NCBI GenBank assembly: GCA_946480515.1 | Contig: CAMLKX010000103.1 | Coordinates: forward strand, 1-6,756 | DNA from: an uncultured Sphingomonadaceae bacterium | GTDB lineage: Bacteria; Pseudomonadota; Alphaproteobacteria; Sphingomonadales; Sphingomonadaceae | Direction: 5' to 3' | DNA: 6,756 bases | Part shown: positions 1 to 4,309 of the stretch, piece by piece | How the letters are laid out: every line of letters begins with the position of its first letter | How positions within the stretch are numbered: position 1 is the stretch's first letter | The notes under the pieces: generated by a model | Database searches by the model: none | Seen by the model: only the letters and a program-made list of their open reading frames with translations | Told to the model about the DNA's origin: nothing | Made by a program: the position numbers and the translations under genes

Positions 1-420
1 GATCGCGTCGAGTAGCGCGCGGGCTTCCTCCGCCTCCAACACGGGGGTGCGTCCGGTGCGCGCGCTATGGGCGGGGCCGCGCACGCTCGACGCTGGATTG
101 AAGGGGATGATCTGGCCGACCACCAGCCAGTCGAACAGGTTACGCACCGCGGCGAGGCGCAGCTTGACCGTGGGCGTAGATAGCGACTGGCCCAGTTCCT
201 CGATCCAGCCCGCGACATGAAGCGGCGCAATCTCGGCCAGGTCGCGCACGCCATGGCCGAAGCACCAGTTGAGGAAGTCGCTTGCAGCTCGCGCATAAGC
301 GCGCCGCGTGTTGAGGTTGCGGATGTTCGCCGCGAAAAATTCAAGGAAGCGCATCCGCGTGGCTTGTGAAGCCTCGGCTATGATCACCGGCGCGGAGGAA
401 AGAGAGATGAGGCCGGTCAT
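1..420 (-). CDS. Tyrosine recombinase/integrase, N-terminal part (cut by left edge)
   Basis: This is the first 140 codons of a site-specific tyrosine recombinase; the catalytic C-terminal domain with the R-H-R-Y residues lies outside the window. What is visible is a SAM-like core-binding domain: a helix around residues 24-53 (FLEFFAANIRN, then NTRRAYARA and FLNWC), a second segment around 67-80 (HVAGWIEEL), and PTVKLRLAAVRNLFDWLV at 83-100, followed by NPASSVRGP and the linker TPVLEAEEARALLDAI that leads into the catalytic domain. This is the usual layout of phage- or island-type integrases, and many proteobacterial plasmid and genomic-island integrases look like this. ATG at 420 is chosen because it is the only in-frame ATG ahead of the conserved block; no strong Shine-Dalgarno is seen before it. 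The gene diverges from the toxin-antitoxin array. It could instead serve as a dimer-resolution recombinase; the element it mobilises cannot be delimited here. Confidence 0.88.
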   Translation of the reverse strand, partial: MTGLISLSSAPVIIAEASQATRMRFLEFFAANIRNLNTRRAYARAASDFLNWCFGHGVRDLAEIAPLHVAGWIEELGQSLSTPTVKLRLAAVRNLFDWLVVGQIIPFNPASSVRGPAHSARTGRTPVLEAEEARALLDAI

Positions 421-470
421 CAGAGGCGCTTGGCGAAGGGTTTCATGGCAGCGGAGCCTAACTATCCGTC

Positions 471-500
471 ATCCTTTGATAAAGGACATTATCAAAGGAT
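471..500. repeat. Perfect 11-bp inverted repeat with 8-bp spacer upstream of the integrase
   Basis: The arms ATCCTTTGATA (471-481) and TATCAAAGGAT (490-500) are perfect inverted complements separated by AAGGACAT. A further overlapping symmetry, TCCTTT (472-477) and AAAGGA (481-486), means that the AAAGGA half-site occurs three times in 30 bp. The layout matches the geometry of tyrosine-recombinase core sites (arms of 11-13 bp around a 6-8 bp crossover region), and it sits about 50 bp upstream of a recombinase start codon. It may be a recombination core site, or an operator for the integrase or for the vapBC operon on the other side. The repeat is read directly; the role is inferred. Confidence 0.6.
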
Positions 501-599
501 CATGTGCGTGCCATATGCGAACTTAAGAATTGCACCATGAGTTCTAAATTGCGACATAAAAAACTGAGTGAGGCGTAAACGGGAAAAAATGGTAAGCTT

Positions 600-623
600 T
601 ATGATAAATGGGTTTAGGTAGAG
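600..623 (+). promoter_or_regulatory. Possible vapBC -10 box and ribosome binding site
   Basis: TATGAT at 600-605 matches the sigma-70 -10 consensus at five of six positions, and AGGTAGAG at 616-623 is a plausible weak ribosome binding site just ahead of the vapB ATG at 627. A short inverted pair, TAAAC (576-580) and GTTTA (612-616), flanks the -10 box and could be part of an autoregulatory operator. No good -35 hexamer is found at 16-18 bp, so the promoter call is weak. Confidence 0.3.
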
Positions 624-626
624 AAT

Positions 627-872
627 ATGACCATACAGGTAAATGTTACCGCAAATGGCCGCATGAGCCTTCCAGCTGATGTCAGGAAACGTTTGGGTCT
701 TACAGGCGGCGGGGCGCTGATCGTGGAGGAAACGCCTGATGGGGTCATTCTGCGCACTGTTGCCCAATCCGTCGCCCATGCGCGTGCGCTGGCCCGCAAA
801 TATACTGCTGACAAGCCGGAGGCATCGGTCGACAGCTTTCTTGCTAACCGTCGCGCGGAAAGCGGCGAATGA
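627..872 (+). CDS. vapB: VapB-type antitoxin (AbrB/MazE/SpoVT swapped-hairpin fold)
   Basis: An 81-residue antitoxin for the PIN toxin encoded immediately downstream. Residues 1-45 form the AbrB/SpoVT DNA-binding module: MTIQVNVTANGRMSLPADVRKRLGL is the usual strand, then G-R-hydrophobic-P, then helix, followed by GGALIVEETPDGVILRTV. The C-terminal half (about 46-81), which contains HARALARKYTADKPEASVDSFLANRR, would be the flexible tail that wraps the toxin. Family knowledge says such proteins bind the operon promoter as dimers, usually together with the toxin. The ATG at 627 has a weak AGGTAGAG ahead of it. The stop codon overlaps the toxin start (ATGA at 869-872), which implies translational coupling. 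The assignment as VapB rests on the PIN partner. Confidence 0.88.
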   Translation: MTIQVNVTANGRMSLPADVRKRLGLTGGGALIVEETPDGVILRTVAQSVAHARALARKYTADKPEASVDSFLANRRAESGE

Positions 873-1279
873 CGGCGATCGTTCTGGACGCCTCGGCCTT
901 GCTCGCCATGCTGCGCGATGAGCCGGGCGGTGACAAGGTGGCGGGTGCACTCATTGGCTCACGCATGTGCACTGTGAATCTCGCCGAGGTGATAAGCCAC
1001 TTTGTGCATAATGGCATGCCGCCCCAGGAAGCGGACGCGATGTTGCGGCCCCTGCCCGTCACTTGGGTGGAGGCGGATGCGGAGCTCGCGAAAATTGCAG
1101 GCCATCTGCGCGCCGCAACGTCCGAAGCAGGATTGTCGCTCGGCGATCGCTTCTGTCTGGCCTTGGCTATTCGTGACAGTCTGCCAGCTTGGACGGCAGA
1201 CCGACAGTGGGCCTCAGTCGCCGAGACAATCGGCGCCAAGGTGAAGATCGTTCGTTCTCTTAAACGATCAAGCCAATGA
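869..1279 (+). CDS. vapC: VapC-type PIN-domain ribonuclease toxin
   Basis: A 136-residue PIN-domain protein of normal VapC length. The acidic metal-binding residues are all present: D7 in IVLDASALLAML, E40 in NLAEVISH, D93 in LSLGDRFCLALA and D111 in WTADRQW. VapC toxins are Mg2+-dependent endoribonucleases, many of which cleave tRNA or the sarcin-ricin loop of rRNA; the target of this one cannot be told from the sequence. The start codon overlaps the vapB stop by ATGA, so the toxin is probably translated only together with its antitoxin. No frameshift or missing catalytic residue is seen, so the pair should be functional. A hairpin follows the stop codon directly. The C-terminus (VKIVRSLKRSSQ) is basic. 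Confidence 0.92.
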   Translation: MTAIVLDASALLAMLRDEPGGDKVAGALIGSRMCTVNLAEVISHFVHNGMPPQEADAMLRPLPVTWVEADAELAKIAGHLRAATSEAGLSLGDRFCLALAIRDSLPAWTADRQWASVAETIGAKVKIVRSLKRSSQ

Positions 1280-1280
1280 T

Positions 1281-1311
1281 CCAGCGGAGCGCCTTATTCT
1301 GCTTCTGCTGG
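1281..1311 (+). terminator. Hairpin just after vapC, possible terminator
   Basis: CCAGCGGAGC (1281-1290) can pair with GCTTCTGCTGG (1301-1311), giving about ten pairs with one G-T and one bulged base around a 10-nt loop, starting 2 nt after the vapC stop. There is no T-run after it, so it is at best an imperfect intrinsic terminator or an mRNA-stabilising stem between vapBC and mazEF. Confidence 0.35.
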
Positions 1312-1364
1312 TCCGTTCGTGTGAACTCGCACGAGCAGCACCCTTAAGCATGTAGAGGCAAATG

Positions 1365-1393
1365 CTGACACGCGAAATGTTGGGGCGTATCGT
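1365..1393 (+). promoter_or_regulatory. Candidate mazEF promoter
   Basis: CTGACA at 1365-1370 (five of six matches to TTGACA) is followed after 17 bp by TATCGT at 1388-1393 (four of six matches to TATAAT). The -10 box lies within the left arm of the adjacent inverted repeat, the arrangement expected when an antitoxin represses its own promoter. It is read by eye only. Confidence 0.45.
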
Positions 1394-1405
1394 AAATGTC
1401 GATAC
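1387..1405. promoter_or_regulatory. Candidate MazE/MazF operator (inverted repeat)
   Basis: GTATCG (1387-1392) and CGATAC (1400-1405) are perfect inverted complements with a 7-bp spacer. The repeat covers the proposed -10 box and ends just before the ribosome binding site GGAGGT (1408-1413) of mazE. MazE proteins bind operator palindromes with their AbrB-like N-terminus and repress the operon, more strongly with MazF. Operator function is inferred from position and symmetry. Confidence 0.5.
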
Positions 1406-1417
1406 ATGGAGGTAGGA

Positions 1418-1660
1418 ATGCGAGTTCAGGTCAAGAAGTGGGGCAACAGCGCTTCCGTTCGTATTCCGGCATCGATCATGGCTGCGACGGCGCTCCACAT
1501 TGATCAGGAGGTCGATGTAAGAGAGGAAGAGGGGCGAATTATAATAGAGCCTGTCCTGTCGCCAGTCTATGATTTGGACGCCCTTCTAGCTCGAATGACG
1601 CCAGACACCTTTCCTGAACCTGTCGAGTTCGGTTCACCTGTTGGGAATGAATTCTGGTAA
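1418..1660 (+). CDS. mazE: MazE antitoxin
   Basis: An 80-residue antitoxin that aligns along its whole length with the E. coli MazE pattern. Residues 1-47 form the swapped-hairpin DNA-binding domain (VKKWGNSASVRIPASIM, then IDQEVDVREEEGRIIIEPV). Residues 48-80 form the acidic tail, with an LDALLARMTP segment and the terminal GNEFW, which in the family threads over MazF and blocks its active site. Start choice: an ATG at 1406 is in frame, but GGAGGT at 1408-1413 sits at ideal distance from ATG 1418 and the homologous reading begins there, so 1418 is preferred. The stop TAA shares its last base with the mazF ATG (TAATG), which indicates translational coupling. Autoregulation through the upstream inverted repeat is likely. 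Confidence 0.93.
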   Translation: MRVQVKKWGNSASVRIPASIMAATALHIDQEVDVREEEGRIIIEPVLSPVYDLDALLARMTPDTFPEPVEFGSPVGNEFW

Positions 1661-1992
1661 TGGCCGCTTATGTACCGGATATCGGCGATATCGTTTGGCT
1701 GGAATTCGATCCGCAGGCTGGCCATGAGCAGGCGGGTCATCGTCCGGCTCTTGTACTGTCGCCAGCGAAATACAACGATTTACGAGGAATGATGATCTGC
1801 TGTCCGATGACAACGCGGATCAAGGGATATCCCTTTGAGGTTGTAGAGAGCCGCGATCCTCCAAGCGCTGTTCTTGCCGACCAGGTGAAGAGCCTCGACT
1901 GGCGGGCTTGTCGGGCAAGCAGAAAAGCTAAGGTGTCCAAGGCCACTCTGGCTGAGACCCAAGCCAAAATCCGCGCCCTTCTGGCACTTTAG
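1660..1992 (+). CDS. mazF: MazF mRNA interferase toxin
   Basis: A 110-residue MazF/PemK-family endoribonuclease, almost the length of E. coli MazF and resembling it closely throughout: YVPDIGDIVWLEFDPQAGHEQAGHRPALVLSP, the KGYPFEV motif and LADQVKSLDWR are all family signatures (the first is residues 4-35, listed here in overlapping pieces: YVPDIGDIVWLEF, EQAGHRPALVLSP). The catalytic residues expected from the E. coli enzyme are present: R28 in HRPA, and T51/T52 in PMTTRIKGYP. E. coli MazF cuts single-stranded RNA at ACA; cleavage specificity here cannot be assumed to be the same. The gene overlaps the mazE stop by one base. The frame is intact, so an active toxin is expected, neutralised by MazE. 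No hairpin terminator is seen before the next operon. Confidence 0.95.
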   Translation: MAAYVPDIGDIVWLEFDPQAGHEQAGHRPALVLSPAKYNDLRGMMICCPMTTRIKGYPFEVVESRDPPSAVLADQVKSLDWRACRASRKAKVSKATLAETQAKIRALLAL

Positions 1993-2024
1993 AAACAACT
2001 CAAAATTGCGTGAATTTTATCCCA

Positions 2025-2050
2025 ATCTGGATTATGTCCAGATCTGGAGA
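2025..2050 (+). promoter_or_regulatory. Candidate Xre operator overlapping the ribosome binding site
   Basis: The heptamer ATCTGGA occurs at 2025-2031 and again at 2042-2048, and its complement TCCAGAT occurs at 2037-2043. Together they make an inverted repeat with a 5-bp spacer followed by an overlapping 12-bp palindrome (TCCAGATCTGGA, 2037-2048). The last half-site contains the start of the ribosome binding site GGAGA (2046-2050) of the antitoxin gene. A weak promoter, TTGCGT (2006-2011) with GATTAT (2030-2035), is possible, in which case the first half-site overlaps the -10 region. Binding by the Xre antitoxin is inferred. Confidence 0.5.
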
Positions 2051-2055
2051 AAATC

Positions 2056-2571
2056 ATGCCGCATTTGTCGCCTGACATAAGCGCAACTAAGCCTGTCCTG
2101 GACCTTTCCCGGTTCGAGCCGTCGAACCGCCGCCGTCTTAGCGCCCCTGCCCTGCGCACCTTCCTCGCGATTGCCGATCTTTGGGGATTGAATGAAGAAC
2201 AGCGGCGGCTGATGTTGGGCTATCCGTCGCGCTCCACCTTCCATAGCTGGTGCAAACAGGCGCGGGAGCATGGGTCCATTACGCTCGATGTCGATGTGCT
2301 GACCCGAATCTCCGCTGTGCTTGGCATTCATCAGGCGCTCACGGTGCTTTTCAGCGAAGAGCGCGACGGCGTTGCCTGGCTGCGTCAGCCGCATGATGCC
2401 CGCGTTTTCGGGGGCAGGCCGCCGCTCACGCTCGCCACCAATGGGACGCAGGATGGCTTGATGACGGTTCGCCGCTTTCTGGATGCGGCGCGGGGCGGCC
2501 TTTATATGCCCCCCACTGCGGCAGAGGCTGACTTCGCGCCCTATGAAAATGATGAGATCATCTTTCAGTGA
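2056..2571 (+). CDS. Xre/MbcA/ParS-type antitoxin (DUF2384)
   Basis: A 171-residue antitoxin of the Xre-RES class. Residues about 28-100 form the helical Xre-like DNA-binding region, with ALRTFLAIADLWGLNEEQ and RRLMLGYPSRSTFHSW as a helix-turn-helix candidate, then LDVDVLTRISAVLGIHQAL. Residues about 100-171 are the toxin-binding domain formerly DUF2384, with the hallmark FGGRPPL then G followed by LMTVRRFLDAARGG. In this family the C-terminal domain occupies the RES toxin and the complex represses its own operon. GGAGA sits 5 nt before ATG 2056. The stop overlaps the toxin's GTG start as GTGA at 2568-2571. The antitoxin is intact although its toxin partner is frameshifted, so it may now act only as a DNA-binding orphan or as protection against a related toxin. 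Confidence 0.9.
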   Translation: MPHLSPDISATKPVLDLSRFEPSNRRRLSAPALRTFLAIADLWGLNEEQRRLMLGYPSRSTFHSWCKQAREHGSITLDVDVLTRISAVLGIHQALTVLFSEERDGVAWLRQPHDARVFGGRPPLTLATNGTQDGLMTVRRFLDAARGGLYMPPTAAEADFAPYENDEIIFQ

Positions 2572-3229
2572 CGGAGATATTCGCCGCAGCGTCGTACCCA
2601 AGTTATCGGCTGATCCCATCACGCTTTCCGCCGATCGGGCTGTTCGACACAGTTGCGACGGCAGCGGATGCGCAGGCTGTCATGGAGCTTGCCGGTTGGA
2701 CCAACGACCGCCTTGTCGCTGATCGACTGCACCGCTTGCCACAAGCCCATTGGGTCTATGGCCGACCCAATAGCAGCGTCGTCATGGCGGCATTTTTACA
2801 TACTGCGCCCGACGGCTTGCGCTTCAATGGGCCGGAACTGCTTCCAAGGAAATCGAAACGGCTGCCGCCGAGGTCGGGCATCACCTCCGCCGCGAAGCCA
2901 TCGCCCGCAATGTGCCAGGCATGAGCCGAACCTACAGGGCTTATTCGGCCAAGCTGGCGGGTGAGGATTATCGCGACATAAGAGGGCTACAGAGCAATCA
3001 TTCCGATCTTTACCGTCCCGACAGCTATGCCGCCGCGCAGCTCTTTGGCGAACAGGTCCGATCCGAAGGAAAAGCAGGCATCATCTTTGACAGCGTGCGG
3101 CGTCGAGGCGGCACCAACATGGTGGCCTTTATTCCGCCCCAGATCACGAATGTCATGCAGACCGACCATTTCGAGATTAGCGTGGAAGCCCGCGCGCGGG
3201 CCATCAACGTCCGCCGCTTGCGCCTGTAG
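2568..3229 (+). pseudogene. RES-domain toxin, frameshifted
   Basis: The RES toxin partner of the upstream Xre antitoxin; intact members deplete cellular NAD+. Translation from GTG 2568 gives 91 residues of a normal RES N-terminus (SYPSYRLIPSRFPPIGLFD, WTNDRL, GRPNSSVVMAAFLH, FNGPEL), then leaves frame at about 2840 and stops at 2924. The rest continues in another frame from about 2843 to the TAG at 3227-3229: SKEIETAAAEVGHHL, SRTYRAYSAKLAGEDYRDI, LYRPDSYAAAQLFGE, GIIFDSVRRRGGTNMVAF. Family members usually read GPELGAWYA at the break, so the data fit loss of about 13 bp encoding roughly GAWY. Restoring it would give about 224 residues, a normal length. The gap removes a conserved aromatic stretch, so activity is unlikely even if frameshifting rescued translation. 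A sequencing error is less likely for a 13-base gap but cannot be excluded. Confidence 0.85.
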
Positions 3230-3243
3230 CAAGGACAGGCCCC

Positions 3244-3531
3244 CTACCCTGTTGCAACGGCCATAAGCCGGTACTCCACCCCGATCCGTCGCCGCGCGCC
3301 GCGCCGCTTCCTGACTATCGCCCGGACATGGTGCCGCGCGGAGGACGCGTCCGGAAAGCTGCGCCTTTGCCGCTGCCCCTTGGCGCCGATCCGTCCCCAG
3401 CAGGTTTCGACCACATAGTTGCCGAACAGGTCGATGCTCATCCAGATGCTATAGTCGCGCGCGATATTATGGGCCGGGTCCAAGGCGCGCAGGTGGATCA
3501 GGCGGGAAGGAAACGCGTGCTCCATCGCCAT
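3244..3531 (-). CDS. Small WGR-domain protein
   Basis: A 95-residue protein made up almost entirely of a WGR domain, named for the Trp-Gly-Arg at residues 45-47 (VETCWGRIGAKGQ). It is preceded by strands YSIWMSIDLFGNYVV and followed by SFPDASSARHHVRAIVRKRRGAR. In PARP enzymes and in bacterial proteins the WGR fold takes part in nucleic-acid binding, but the role of stand-alone bacterial versions is not established. The C-terminal third is strongly basic (RKRRGARRR at 74-82), which fits DNA or RNA binding. ATG 3531 is taken as the start; ATG 3525 is an alternative, and neither has a clear ribosome binding site. It converges on the broken RES gene, with only 14 nt between their stop codons. No signal peptide or membrane segment is present. 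Confidence 0.8.
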   Translation of the reverse strand: MAMEHAFPSRLIHLRALDPAHNIARDYSIWMSIDLFGNYVVETCWGRIGAKGQRQRRSFPDASSARHHVRAIVRKRRGARRRIGVEYRLMAVATG

Positions 3532-3673
3532 AGGATAGGCATAAGCGCCCTACCCGTCTTACGACTTGTCTGACTCAGTGCCGGTCCATTGATTCACTGT
3601 CCCGATCAGCGGAACCGCAGCAGTTGGATATTGCAGAGCCTCCGAAAAGATGGCAGGGCGCATGGCCTGACGG

Positions 3674-3747
3674 GCGGGTATAGCTCAATGGTAGAGCACT
3701 AGCCTTCCAAGCTTGTGATGCGGGTTCGATCCCCGCTACCCGCTCCA
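3674..3747 (+). tRNA. tRNA-Gly (anticodon UCC)
   Basis: A complete cloverleaf with encoded CCA. The acceptor strand GCGGGTA (3674-3680) pairs with TACCCGC (3737-3743), followed by discriminator T and CCA. The D arm is GCTC/GAGC, the anticodon loop is CTTCCAA (anticodon TCC, glycine), and the T arm is GCGGG-TTCGATC-CCCGC. The anticodon stem CTAGC/GCTTG has one T-T mismatch but is otherwise paired. U at position 73 is the usual glycine discriminator. It is transcribed on the plus strand with no other tRNA beside it, and tRNA-Gly genes are common integration targets. Confidence 0.95.
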
Positions 3748-3906
3748 GTCTGAATCCGGGTTTCCAATCCGACAGCTTTCGCCTCGATCGGCAAGTCGCT
3801 GCGACGCTGGCTATTTCACGATTGATGAAGCTGCCACCGGGGATCGGCGACAAGGCGTGCAGCTGTCGAATGCACCCACCATGATCATTTTGGCCGATCG
3901 GTTTAG

Positions 3907-4053
3907 TCAGTTTTTAGCCGAACCTCGCACTTCTTGAACCAGGGTCAGTGTGTTGAGCAGCGCGAGCAGCATGGCCGACCACCGCTCGCCCAGAAGATCG
4001 GCGGCCGCCGCGGGCCAGATATCCAAAGCGCGTTCCACCGTTGCCTCGACCTG
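3907..4053 (-). pseudogene. C-terminal remnant of an unidentified protein
   Basis: One minus-strand frame reads 48 residues to a TGA at 3907-3909 with strongly protein-like composition: QVEATVERALDIWPAAAAD, then LLGERWSAMLLALLNTL, then TLVQEVRGSAKN. The pattern of two amphipathic helices, with P after W, looks like the C-terminal end of a real protein. Upstream the frame runs straight into a tRNA-Val-like sequence and reaches a TAG at 4072-4074, so the rest of the gene is missing. I do not recognise the family with confidence. A HipA-like kinase tail is a weak possibility, which would suit the toxin-antitoxin neighbourhood. Confidence 0.4.
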
Positions 4054-4092
4054 CGATGTCAACACAGTGCTCTACCACTGGGCTACACGCCC
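4051..4092 (-). pseudogene. tRNA-Val(GAC) 5' remnant
   Basis: On the minus strand, 4092 down to 4051 reads as the first 60 percent of a tRNA: acceptor strand GGGCGTG, then TA, D arm GCCC-AGTGGTA-GAGC, and anticodon arm CTGTG-TTGACAT-CGCAG with anticodon GAC (valine). The expected variable loop, T arm with GGTTCGA and closing acceptor strand are absent; beyond 4051 the sequence becomes coding-like. The D stem carries a C in place of the usual T, giving one mismatch. It cannot form a functional tRNA. Confidence 0.7.
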
Positions 4093-4221
4093 CACGGGAA
4101 TTACGCCAATTGCGAGGCTGCCCTGTTGGCGCAAGCTGCTGCAAATCTGATGGGAAGCCCTTAACCGTCAAAGGCGCGAGCCGAAGGATGAAATCGCCTC
4201 TGTTTAATCTGCAGCGAAAAT

Positions 4222-4249
4222 GATATCTAAATAGTATCTATAGGATATC
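4222..4249. repeat. AT-rich 11-bp phased TATC repeat
   Basis: GATATC (4222-4227), GTATCT (4234-4239) and GATATC (4244-4249) place the core TATC at 4224, 4235 and 4246, exactly 11 bp apart, so on one face of the helix. Two copies extend to TATCTA. It lies in the AT-rich part of the gene-poor stretch, downstream of the methyltransferase operon. It may be a protein-binding array, a bent-DNA element or the edge of a lost element. Confidence 0.35.
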
Positions 4250-4286
4250 GTATTAGTACTTCTGCCACCGGAAGCTTGGAATTTGG

Positions 4287-4309
4287 GCGGTGCCTTAGAG
4301 GATCACCGC
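4287..4309 (-). terminator. Possible hairpin at the end of the methyltransferase operon
   Basis: GCGGTG (4287-4292) and CACCGC (4304-4309) form a perfect 6-bp GC-rich stem with an 11-nt loop across the stop codon of the minus-strand methyltransferase. No T-run follows in the direction of transcription, so termination is uncertain. Confidence 0.3.

Larger units (their letters stand above)
3748..4302. other. Gene-poor stretch between tRNA-Gly and the methyltransferases
   Basis: About 555 bp with no intact gene. It contains, in order: about 150 bp in which nothing is recognised (3748-3906), a minus-strand C-terminal coding remnant, a 5' tRNA-Val remnant, an inverted repeat CGCCAA/TTGGCG (4104-4109 and 4126-4131, 16-bp spacer), and an AT-rich phased repeat at 4222-4249. 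The composition changes from GC-rich to AT-rich around 4200-4260. It reads as a recombination scar. Confidence 0.5.

Noticed and set aside
420..446. An 8-codon minus-strand ORF (ATG at 446) whose TGA overlaps the integrase ATG
   Set aside because: Too short to support as a leader peptide; no ribosome binding site is seen and the overlap may be chance.
492..950. A long minus-strand ORF across the vapB start region
   Set aside because: It is antisense to clear vapB and vapC coding sequence, is Arg/Pro/Ala-rich, and has no family motif.
2032..2622. A 196-codon minus-strand ORF opposite the xre antitoxin
   Set aside because: It is a GC-rich shadow of the xre gene; the plus-strand frame carries the DUF2384 motifs and a good ribosome binding site.
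3235..3252. Inverted repeat ACAGG/CCTGT between the convergent RES and WGR genes as a bidirectional terminator
   Set aside because: Only five base pairs and no T-run on either side.
3575..3853. A minus-strand ORF reading through the tRNA-Gly
   Set aside because: Its recognisable stretch (RVAGIEPASQAWKASALPL) is a well-known false translation of antisense tRNA-Gly sequence.
3674..4302. A duplicated tRNA 3' end as an attachment site within the window
   Set aside because: I looked for a second copy of the tRNA-Gly 3' sequence and saw none here, so no att pair can be claimed.
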